The position numbers and the translations under genes are program-made. The notes below the pieces were generated by a model. The model had not been told where the DNA came from and did no database searches. It worked only from the letters and a program-made list of their open reading frames with translations. Below are positions 35,031-42,324 of a DNA stretch of 53,563 nucleotides, piece by piece (positions within the stretch are counted from its first letter, which is position 1; every line of letters starts with the position of its first letter). The stretch is from the NCBI GenBank assembly GCA_946631295.1, contig CAMOZY010000009.1, positions 1 to 53,563 of the forward strand. Direction: 5' to 3'. The DNA is from an uncultured Lachnospiraceae bacterium (GTDB lineage: Bacteria; Bacillota; Clostridia; Lachnospirales; Lachnospiraceae).

Positions 35031-36575
35031 TTGGAAAAGAAGAGTAGAACGGAATACTCTGCAAGAAATACAACTGTTGCAGTCATCTCAAGAGTACTTG
35101 CTATACTCATGGGATTTGCCGCAAGAGTTGTTTTTACTCATACGCTCAGCTCTGATTATGTTGGAATAAACGGACTGTTTTCAGATATTCTGAATGTTCT
35201 TGCTTTATCTGAACTAGGAGTCGGAACTGCGATAACATATGCTTTATACAAACCGATTGCCGATGGTAATATCGAAAAACAGAAGATCCTGATGCAGCTT
35301 TTCAAAAAGTTTTATTATGTGGTTGCCGGGATAGTTTTTGTATGTGGTCTTGCAGTTCTTCCTTTTATGGATTTTCTTATCAAGGATCAGCCTGATGTTC
35401 CTTATCTTACGCTAATCTATCTGATGTATCTGGCTAATTCTGTTCTTTCATATATCGGTATATACAGAAAAACTCTCATCGATGCACATCAGGTAGGATA
35501 TATCAGTACCATCATTCAGACATCATCATGGTTTGTTCAGAATGTTGTTCAGATCATAGTATTGCTTACAACTCGTAATTATGTTCTCTATCTTTCTATT
35601 TGGATACTGTGTACTGTGTTTGGAAATATCTGTATATATTTTAAGGCAGGCAAAATGTATCCATATCTGAACGATAAGGAATGCGGTATGTTAAAAACAG
35701 AAGAAAAGAAATCACTTTGGGCAAATGTACGCGCAATGATGGTTCATAAGATCGGTGGAGTTCTTGTCAATAACACTGATAATCTTCTATTGTCAGCACT
35801 TGTGGGAACGCTTTCTGTCGGAAGATATTCCAATTATTTTCTGATCATAGGTTCGGTAAAACAGGTTCTCGAGCAGATGTTTCAGGGAATGATGGCAAGT
35901 GTCGGAAATATGAATGTCAGCGAATCCAAAGAGCGTATAAGAAGGATATTTGATGCAATCTTTTTTATGGGACAGTGGGTATACGGACTGATAACGATAA
36001 TGATGTTCGAGGTTCTTGATATATTTGTCGGGGCGAGTTTTGGAGAACTTTATCGTTTTGAGGGGGATATAACTTTTGTTCTGTGCCTTTGCTTTTATTT
36101 TACGGGAATGCGCCAGCCTACGCTTATCTTCAGGGATTCGATGGGACTGTTTAAATATGATAAATGGAAAGCAGTTGCTGAGGCAGTTATAAATCTTGCT
36201 GTATCGTTGGTACTTGGATATTTTTACGGTGTTATAGGAATATTTCTCGGAACTTTGATCAGCACGATGCTCACATCATTCTGGGTGGAGCCGTATATGC
36301 TTTATAAGCACAGACTTAAGTACAGCTGCTTTACATATTTTGTAAGATACATTTTCTATACATCGGTGACTTTTGTTCTCTGGTATGCAGAACACAGGAT
36401 TCTTTTGAAAATAATAAACATCGAAAACTGCTGGGTGGAGATGATTGTTAAAGTTATTTTCACATTTGTGGTAACCAATATGATTTACCTGGTGGTTTAT
36501 TTCAGAAATAAAGATTTCAGATTTCTGTTTTATAAAGCAAGGGATATTTTGGAAAAAAGGTTCGGACATGAATAA
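35031..36575 (+). CDS. Polysaccharide flippase (Wzx/PST-like)
   Basis: The 514-residue protein has about 12-14 hydrophobic helices and the typical oligosaccharide flippase start (NTTVAVISRVLAILMGFAAR), with the family segment DYVGINGLFSDILNVLALSE shortly after. It should turn lipid-linked glycan units to the outer face. The start is TTG, set by GGGAGAG upstream. It overlaps the nucleotidyltransferase gene by 8 bases. That it comes in addition to PelG again points to two polymers in the region. Confidence 0.85.
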   Translation: MEKKSRTEYSARNTTVAVISRVLAILMGFAARVVFTHTLSSDYVGINGLFSDILNVLALSELGVGTAITYALYKPIADGNIEKQKILMQLFKKFYYVVAGIVFVCGLAVLPFMDFLIKDQPDVPYLTLIYLMYLANSVLSYIGIYRKTLIDAHQVGYISTIIQTSSWFVQNVVQIIVLLTTRNYVLYLSIWILCTVFGNICIYFKAGKMYPYLNDKECGMLKTEEKKSLWANVRAMMVHKIGGVLVNNTDNLLLSALVGTLSVGRYSNYFLIIGSVKQVLEQMFQGMMASVGNMNVSESKERIRRIFDAIFFMGQWVYGLITIMMFEVLDIFVGASFGELYRFEGDITFVLCLCFYFTGMRQPTLIFRDSMGLFKYDKWKAVAEAVINLAVSLVLGYFYGVIGIFLGTLISTMLTSFWVEPYMLYKHRLKYSCFTYFVRYIFYTSVTFVLWYAEHRILLKIINIENCWVEMIVKVIFTFVVTNMIYLVVYFRNKDFRFLFYKARDILEKRFGHE

Positions 36576-37803
36576 AGAGCAGATCGCACTGACGGAATTG
36601 CTTCGCAAAAGTCTTACCGGCGAAAACGATACGATATCCGTGAATGCACTGACAAATTCAGAATGGGATAATCTTCTGGGACTTACTGAATCACAAAAGG
36701 TTACAGGTATGCTTTATGATGCCGTATGCGATTCGGATTCAGTTCCTGAGCGGGCTGTGGTTTCCTTTCAGAGAGCGGCGGTAAAGACCGCAACACAGGA
36801 TTTCAGACTTCTTTTTCTGGCAAGAGATATCTTAAGCAGGCTTGAGACTTGCAGTATTCCGGCGGTTCTTTTAAAAGGTATGGGAACGGCTTCTTTTTAC
36901 AGGAATCCTCTTTGCAGAAAAAGCGGTGACGTGGATATATTGATACCTGATGAAACGAGGATTGACGAAGCAGTCAGTATACTTGAGGATTCAGGATTTC
37001 GCGTTAAGGAAAAGCAGTATGCACTTCATCATGTCGTGATGATCACAGAGGATGATATAGATATAGAGCTTCATACGATGCTTGCTGAACCGTTCGATAA
37101 CGAAAGGGCAAATAAGATACTGAAGGGTCAGCAGGATAGTCTGATCATTACGGATGAAGATGGAAACAGGCGGCTTAATGATTTATATGTCAGAAAAATC
37201 GATGTATTAGGAGCCCCACTTACAATTCTGAATGATTCCTATCATGCTTATGAGCTTCTTTTGCATATGCTTCAGCATTATCTGCGTAAAGGTTTTGGTA
37301 TAAGGCTTCTTTGCGACTGGGTAGTGTTCTGGAACAGAGACATATCTGATGCAGCTGTCGATAAATATCTCAAGCTTGTTACCGAGAGTGGGATCAAAGG
37401 TTTTTCAGACATGGTTACTTTGGTTTGTTACAGGCATCTTGGTCTCGGAAAAACAGGAGCGAAGCTTCTGAAAGCAGGGGAGAGCGACTATAGGAAAAGT
37501 GAGATTGATGAATTCCTTGAAGAGTTCGTATCACATGGAGAATTCGGTAAGACTGGAAAAGGACGAATGGTTGCTCTGAGGGGAAATGGTCCACTGGATT
37601 ATGTACGGGAATTTCATCATCAGATGAGACTCAATTATCCCAAACAGTCTGAGAATGTTTTCCTGTGGCCTGCACTCTGGGTTATGACACTTGTCAGGTT
37701 CCTGATAAACAATCAAAAAATACGTAAGGTTTCATTGGGACAGGTTCTTGGCTCAGCAGGTAAAAGAGGGAAGATGGTCAGGAAACTGCATTTGTTTGAG
37801 TAG
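36568..37803 (+). CDS. Uncharacterised nucleotidyltransferase (NTP_transf_5-like)
   Basis: The 411-residue protein has the nucleotidyltransferase core at about 105-180. There, LLKGMGTASFY, the metal-binding GDVDILI and the third acidic strand DIDIELHTM match the NTP_transf_5 family. The C-terminal half is helical. Such proteins occur beside PqqD-like and HPr-kinase-like genes in some peptide clusters, for example around Bacillota lasso peptides with tailoring kinases. Its substrate is unknown. It overlaps the flippase by 8 bases and so is transcribed with the polysaccharide block, but its partners are downstream. There is a 242-base gap before the next gene, which has its own promoter. Confidence 0.75.
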   Translation: MNKEQIALTELLRKSLTGENDTISVNALTNSEWDNLLGLTESQKVTGMLYDAVCDSDSVPERAVVSFQRAAVKTATQDFRLLFLARDILSRLETCSIPAVLLKGMGTASFYRNPLCRKSGDVDILIPDETRIDEAVSILEDSGFRVKEKQYALHHVVMITEDDIDIELHTMLAEPFDNERANKILKGQQDSLIITDEDGNRRLNDLYVRKIDVLGAPLTILNDSYHAYELLLHMLQHYLRKGFGIRLLCDWVVFWNRDISDAAVDKYLKLVTESGIKGFSDMVTLVCYRHLGLGKTGAKLLKAGESDYRKSEIDEFLEEFVSHGEFGKTGKGRMVALRGNGPLDYVREFHHQMRLNYPKQSENVFLWPALWVMTLVRFLINNQKIRKVSLGQVLGSAGKRGKMVRKLHLFE

Positions 37804-37884
37804 CTTTTATAAGAGCTGTTTCAGGTTTTGAGTTCAGGCGTACTTATAGCCATAAATGAGCATAAAAACGCAGGATATGGCAAA

Positions 37885-37905
37885 TTCTTAAGATTTTCTT
37901 AAGAA
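37885..37905 (+). promoter_or_regulatory. CTTAAG direct/inverted repeat upstream of the small-protein promoter
   Basis: CTTAAG at 37887-37892 and 37898-37903 are separated by five bases, an 11-base period typical of OmpR/PhoB-family response regulator boxes. The same bases form an inverted repeat (TTCTTAAG / CTTAAGAA). The second copy ends 18 bases before the -35. Confidence 0.5.
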
Positions 37906-37921
37906 AAATTGCCCGAAAACC

Positions 37922-37950
37922 TTGACACTAATTATTTATTCACTTATATT
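37922..37950 (+). promoter_or_regulatory. Strong promoter of the leader-bearing small protein
   Basis: TTGACA at 37922-37927 and TATATT at 37945-37950 are exactly 17 bases apart. A start near 37957 leaves a leader of about 90 bases ending in GAGGAGAG before the ATG at 38046. Confidence 0.8.
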
Positions 37951-37962
37951 TGTAGTGAATAA
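37936..37962. promoter_or_regulatory. Palindromic operator candidate centred on the -10 box
   Basis: Nine-base perfect arms, TTATTCACT (37936-37944) and AGTGAATAA (37954-37962), enclose nine bases that hold the whole -10 element. A dimer bound here would block RNA polymerase. Confidence 0.55.
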
Positions 37963-38045
37963 TAACGTGAAACCTATTTTATACATATATTTTGCGTGAA
38001 AGAGATTTTTGAGAGAGAGTTTTTAGGTTTTAGAGGAGAGAATAA

Positions 38046-38534
38046 ATGATTAAGTATGAAAAGCCCATGGTGCTTGAATTAGACGATATTGCTGAGGGTA
38101 TCTACGCAGCAAGCGGAGATGACAACGAAAAGCAGGACGGCACCGAAAATGAAGGCGAGAACAGATCTAATGGTGGCCAGGAAGAGGAAGGCAATTGCTG
38201 GGAGATTGTTAATATTGATTATTTCCAAAGAAGTAATGGTGAAGTGAGAATGCGTTTAACATGTAAGCATGAAGCGGTACATATTTCCACTGCATCAATA
38301 ATTACTCTTATGTTTAATCAGGTTATTACGAATGCTCAATATGAAGCATTCGAAGTTAGTGGTGTAGGAACTTCTACTCTTGTACTTACCCGGCCTAATG
38401 ATGCAGATGCACATAATTCAGTTGATATTATTGCACCTTCATTGATTGTTACTTGTGAAGATTCTGATACTCTTACGGTTATACAGTCTTCGATTTCTTG
38501 TGATTATCGTCCGAATGTTCAGGGTGGAATCTGA
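38046..38534 (+). CDS. Leader-bearing small protein, probable substrate of the adjacent export system
   Basis: This 162-residue protein matches no family I know. Residues 1-24 look like a recognition leader (KYEKPMVLELDD, then AEGIYAASG), with a small-residue ASG that could mark a cleavage site. Residues 25-50 are acidic and Asn/Gly-rich. Residues 51-162 look like one beta-rich domain bounded by cysteines, with C51, C73, C137 and C152, enough for two disulfides. There is no Sec signal peptide, so export would need the ABC transporter that follows. A strong ribosome site (GAGGAGAG), its own regulated promoter and a hairpin after it suggest that it is made in excess of its machinery. It could be a secreted bacteriocin-like, signalling or surface protein; function is unknown. 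Confidence 0.8.
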   Translation: MIKYEKPMVLELDDIAEGIYAASGDDNEKQDGTENEGENRSNGGQEEEGNCWEIVNIDYFQRSNGEVRMRLTCKHEAVHISTASIITLMFNQVITNAQYEAFEVSGVGTSTLVLTRPNDADAHNSVDIIAPSLIVTCEDSDTLTVIQSSISCDYRPNVQGGI

Positions 38535-38569
38535 TAGTTTCAAATGTCTTGCTTATGATTTGTTAATAT

Positions 38570-38600
38570 ATAACCGCCCTTTGATAGGGCGGTTATTTTA
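38570..38600 (+). terminator. Hairpin between substrate and exporter genes (attenuator)
   Basis: A perfect 11-base stem (ATAACCGCCCT / AGGGCGGTTAT) with a five-base loop is followed only by TTTTA-like bases. The short U-run suits partial termination, lowering exporter relative to substrate transcript. Confidence 0.7.
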
Positions 38601-38611
38601 CGTAGGAAAAT

Positions 38612-40369
38612 ATGTTTAAGAAGATAGTTAGGTTTTTTAAGAAAAAATCTAATATTGTTACTCTGAAGAAACGAGCACTATGGGTCTGCAGATATGCAGT
38701 AAGTTACTGGAAAGAAATGCTCTTTTATACCTTGCTTGGATTATCGGGAACAGTTCTTTCCCTTACAAGCAGTCTTGTTTCAAAGGATCTTGTGGATATT
38801 ATCACGGGTCATCAGACCGGACGTGTAATTACAACATTCATAATTATGATAAGTATGACTCTTGGGTCGACTTTTATTACTCAGGTGTCAGGATATTTTT
38901 CATCCAAAATTAACCTCAGGGTAGAAAATACCATAAGATCTGAAATCTTTGAGAAAATATTGTCTGCAGACTGGGAGCAGCTGAGCAGCTATCATACAGG
39001 TGATCTTCTAACAAGATGGGGAAATGACGTATCTTCTTTATCAAGCGCCATCTTAAGCTATATACCTAACGGAATTGTATATCTGTTCAGATTTGGTGCG
39101 GCATTTGCCATAATGGCTAAGTATGACTTTACCTTTGCACTTATTGCTATGGCTGGTATGCCATTTACTTACTTTATCTCGCGAAATCTTACCCGCAGAA
39201 TGCAAAGGAATAATATGCGAAGTTCTGTTATGAATGCAAAAATGTCGGGCTTTAACCAGGAAGCATTCTCTAATATACAGACTATTAAGGCTTTTGATAT
39301 GATCGGACATTATGTCAGAAAGCTTAAGGAACTGCAGTCTGATTATGTTAAGATGCGTCTAAATTATCAGAAGGTATATATAATTATTTCTATACTTCTT
39401 ACGATTGTTGGTCTTGGAGTTTCGTATTTATCCTATGGCTGGGGAATTTACAGAGTCTGGTCAGGTGTTATTACATACGGAACCATGACTATGTTCCTTT
39501 CTTTGTCCGGAACACTTACCAATACATTAAACAGCCTTTTATCGCTGATTCCTTCAGGAATATCCATTACCACTTCTGCTTCGAGACTTATGGAATTAAC
39601 CGAACTTGATCATGAAAACTATGAGTCAAAAGAAGCGGTGAAGGAATTTTATGATAATTACTGCAAAGACGGAGTTGAACTTAAGGTCGAAGATGTAAAG
39701 TATTCCTACAGAAACGGTAATGAGGTTTTTGACGGAGTATCTTTTGACGCAAAACCTCATGAGATAGTAGCTCTTATCGGACCTTCCGGCGAAGGTAAAA
39801 CTACTATGCTGAGAATGTTGCTTTCGCTTGTTAAGCCCAGTGAAGGAGAAACCTATATAGTAGGTGATGGCGGAAAGGAAATGTCGCTCAGTGCCTCTGT
39901 TCGTCAGCTTATTTCATATGTGCCTCAGGGAAATACGATGTTTTCCGGGACTATTGCAGAGAATATGAGAAATGTTAAGGAAGACGCTACGGATGAAGAT
40001 ATCATAAATGCTTTGAAAAAGGCATGTGCATGGGAATTTGTTGAAAAGCTTCCTGATGGTATCAATAGTGAGATCAAGGAGCGTGGAGGCGGATTTTCTG
40101 AAGGGCAGGCTCAGAGACTTTCAATTGCAAGAGCATTCCTCAGACATTCACCAATCCTTCTATTGGATGAGGCAACATCTGCGCTCGATCCTAAGACTGC
40201 TAAGGAAGTTCTAAAGAACATCACAGAAGATGAGTATCCCAGAACCTGCGTACTGACAACACACCGTCCGGGCATGCTTAAAGGATGCTCAAGGGTTTAC
40301 CGCATCAGTGACAAGCACTGTACAGAACTTACCCACGATGAAGTCCAGGAAATAATTAACGGGGGCTGA
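38612..40369 (+). CDS. Peptide/protein-type ABC exporter, permease fused to ATPase
   Basis: The 585-residue half transporter has six membrane helices in about 30-310, and an ATPase domain from about 355. Walker A is GPSGEGKTT, the signature is FSEGQAQR (a variant of LSGGQ), Walker B is ILLLDEATSALD and the H-loop TTHRP. There is no N-terminal C39 peptidase domain, so it cannot itself remove a double-glycine leader. It likely exports the small protein encoded just upstream. Its 3' end overlaps the convergent PqqD-kinase gene by 14 bases. Confidence 0.88.
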   Translation: MFKKIVRFFKKKSNIVTLKKRALWVCRYAVSYWKEMLFYTLLGLSGTVLSLTSSLVSKDLVDIITGHQTGRVITTFIIMISMTLGSTFITQVSGYFSSKINLRVENTIRSEIFEKILSADWEQLSSYHTGDLLTRWGNDVSSLSSAILSYIPNGIVYLFRFGAAFAIMAKYDFTFALIAMAGMPFTYFISRNLTRRMQRNNMRSSVMNAKMSGFNQEAFSNIQTIKAFDMIGHYVRKLKELQSDYVKMRLNYQKVYIIISILLTIVGLGVSYLSYGWGIYRVWSGVITYGTMTMFLSLSGTLTNTLNSLLSLIPSGISITTSASRLMELTELDHENYESKEAVKEFYDNYCKDGVELKVEDVKYSYRNGNEVFDGVSFDAKPHEIVALIGPSGEGKTTMLRMLLSLVKPSEGETYIVGDGGKEMSLSASVRQLISYVPQGNTMFSGTIAENMRNVKEDATDEDIINALKKACAWEFVEKLPDGINSEIKERGGGFSEGQAQRLSIARAFLRHSPILLLDEATSALDPKTAKEVLKNITEDEYPRTCVLTTHRPGMLKGCSRVYRISDKHCTELTHDEVQEIINGG

Positions 40370-41648
40370 CATCGTCAATGGATTGCTGAAGTACTCTTTG
40401 GGCGGAAGGTTCCTTAGTGCAATACAGTCTCTTGATGTAGATCTGTTCTTCGAGCGGTGTAAGGTCGCAGATCATCTTCTTGAGCATGGCTGAGTTCCAA
40501 AGAGGGGATATGGTTCGTCTTGTGAGCGTAAAGAGCCTGTCGGAACCGTTTATGTTCTCGACCATGTCATTTTCGGAACGCTTAAGAAATACGATTCCGC
40601 CAAGAGGATAGGAATGCGTATCATAGATTCCTGAGGTTCCGCACCAGGGGATTCCGAAAACAGTGGCCTTTCCATCGGAAAGTCCTATTAGATTGAGATC
40701 TCCGTTTATATTTACTGCATCCGTATATTTTGTCCAGAGTGCGGCATGTGTAGATTTGCCGATGCCTGATGATGCAGAGAACAGAAAAGCTTTATCTTTG
40801 TAAAGGATTGAAGCTGAGTGAATGGCATATAATCCTTTTTTTTCTGCGATGTAGAGAAAAGGAATACGGATGGCGTGGAATAATTGATATATGATTGAAT
40901 TAGTATCCGCCGGATTGGTTACAGTATAGTCATCCGTTATGAATATTCTGACAATCCTTGCATCCTTGGATATACGCGTTTCGATAACCTGTGAGTTTTC
41001 GGGATATGAGACAATATACTCGGATTCGGTTTCGGAAATATTCATTTCATCATTTTTTATGATGTATTTTGTCGGATGAGTCTTATGAACGTTCGGAACT
41101 GCAGAAATAAATATCTTCATGTCGGGAAACGCTGTATCATAAACTTTTATGTCCCGGCAGGAAAAATCATAAAATGAAGGGTCGAATAATTCTTTTTTTC
41201 CATACAAATCAATTCTGATGCCGGCAATATTAAGCTTTAGAGCAGACTGAATCTCAGGGGTATTAAAATCCGAATACTCGAAAGCTGATAATTCTTTTTT
41301 TGCCTGAGCATAATTAATTAACTCTGAATCCGTCATTTCATTTTCTGACTTCTCGGGATGCAGGACCTCTTTAACATCCGATATTATCCCAAGCCTGATA
41401 AGATGATCCAGAAAAGCGGCTGCATCCGTTGCAGCTTCAGCTTCTTTTTCAGGCTGAATCCCGGCCTTTGTGATAAAATCATTAATCAGAGCATCACGTC
41501 CAGTTCCATGCTCAAGGAGTTTCCATAAGAGCAGACCGGTTTTGTTTATTCTGATACCGCGCTTGTGGTCGCTGATACTCTGGGCGATTGGAAGAATATA
41601 ATCGTCCCCTGATATGCAGATGTGAGTAAAATACTTATTTCTACGCAT
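40356..41648 (-). CDS. PqqD-like / HPr-kinase-like fusion
   Basis: The 430-residue protein begins with a PqqD-like winged helix (about 12-92: GIRINKTGLLLWKLL, LIRLGIISD), the peptide-recognition fold of RiPP systems. After a linker (95-250), an HPr kinase/phosphorylase-like P-loop domain follows (about 255-430). It has the His segment AIHSASILYKDKAFLF and the Walker A SSGIGKST (293-300). Family relatives in lasso peptide clusters phosphorylate a serine of the precursor, so a phosphorylated substrate is a fair hypothesis. No Shine-Dalgarno precedes the ATG. A -10-like TATTAT 6 bases upstream would even allow a leaderless transcript. Opposite orientation to its neighbours. Confidence 0.78.
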   Translation of the reverse strand: MRRNKYFTHICISGDDYILPIAQSISDHKRGIRINKTGLLLWKLLEHGTGRDALINDFITKAGIQPEKEAEAATDAAAFLDHLIRLGIISDVKEVLHPEKSENEMTDSELINYAQAKKELSAFEYSDFNTPEIQSALKLNIAGIRIDLYGKKELFDPSFYDFSCRDIKVYDTAFPDMKIFISAVPNVHKTHPTKYIIKNDEMNISETESEYIVSYPENSQVIETRISKDARIVRIFITDDYTVTNPADTNSIIYQLFHAIRIPFLYIAEKKGLYAIHSASILYKDKAFLFSASSGIGKSTHAALWTKYTDAVNINGDLNLIGLSDGKATVFGIPWCGTSGIYDTHSYPLGGIVFLKRSENDMVENINGSDRLFTLTRRTISPLWNSAMLKKMICDLTPLEEQIYIKRLYCTKEPSAQRVLQQSIDDVSPR

Positions 41649-41660
41649 GGGTATATAATA

Positions 41661-41685
41661 TCATGAACTGTGTACAAGTTCATGA
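41661..41685. promoter_or_regulatory. Palindrome between divergent kinase-like and peptidase genes
   Basis: Perfect nine-base arms TCATGAACT (41661-41669) and AGTTCATGA (41677-41685) flank seven bases, in the 90-base divergent intergenic region. An operator serving both genes is likely. The sequence differs from the palindrome at the small-protein promoter. Confidence 0.5.
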
Positions 41686-41738
41686 ATAATATACAGTTAT
41701 AAATCTTTGATCATGTTTTGTTTTCCGAGGAATAACTC

Positions 41739-42212
41739 ATGAATTCAGATTCAAATACAGCTACTAAAGAAAAGAAAAATCCCGAAACTCTGCTCCGAAA
41801 CGGACAGGCCATTGAGATGTCGCCTCATGGATGGAGCATGTATCCGCTCATCGTGCCGGGCAGGGACCGGGTTGTTATTGAACCTTCAGCAGGAAAAAAA
41901 CTTAAAAGGCTTGATATCGTTCTTTTCCGGAGAGATGGCAGTATTTTAGTGCTTCACAGGATAGCCCGTATCCGGAAAAATAAATACGGACATCCTGTAT
42001 ATTTTATGGTAGGAGATAACCAGTCCGAACTTGAAGGCCCTATAAAGGAAGATTGCATTTGCGGAGTTGTTACCGGGCTGGTCCGGAAAGGAAAAAAGAT
42101 GTCTGTATCCGGTATTGCATACAGGAGTTCTGTACGGATATGGATGGCCTTAAGACCGCTCAGACCGCTTATTTCAAGGGGCGTTTCAAAGGTTAAAAAG
42201 TGCTTTAAATGA
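41739..42212 (+). CDS. Soluble S24/S26-type peptidase (SipW/ER-like Ser-His)
   Basis: The 157-residue protein has the S26 nucleophile motif HGWSMYP (Ser33), a VIEPSAGKKLKRLDIVLFR-like core seen in part, and His73 in LVLHRIA. In this position ER-type signal peptidases carry His instead of the bacterial Lys. GDNQSELEG matches the conserved box near the C-terminus. No N-terminal membrane anchor is visible, so it may act on the cytosolic side, perhaps on the leader of the small protein. GAGG sits 8 bases before the ATG. Confidence 0.8.
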   Translation: MNSDSNTATKEKKNPETLLRNGQAIEMSPHGWSMYPLIVPGRDRVVIEPSAGKKLKRLDIVLFRRDGSILVLHRIARIRKNKYGHPVYFMVGDNQSELEGPIKEDCICGVVTGLVRKGKKMSVSGIAYRSSVRIWMALRPLRPLISRGVSKVKKCFK

Positions 42213-42224
42213 CAGGTGCTTTGA

Positions 42225-42253
42225 TTGACTTTTACCCCCTGATTTGAGATAAT
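42225..42253 (+). promoter_or_regulatory. Promoter of pckA
   Basis: TTGACT (42225-42230) and GATAAT (42248-42253) are 17 bases apart. The leader is about 65 bases. Confidence 0.75.
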
Positions 42254-42324
42254 GATTCAGATTTCGGTTGTCAGTTTTTAACTCACAAGTTAACCGTAAA
42301 ATTATTAAGAAAAGAGGAATCAGT

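Noticed and set aside
36568-42212. Lasso peptide cluster
   Set aside because: The nucleotidyltransferase and PqqD-kinase recall lasso tailoring genes, but there is no asparagine-synthetase-like cyclase or B-type protease, and the candidate substrate is too long and lacks a lasso core.
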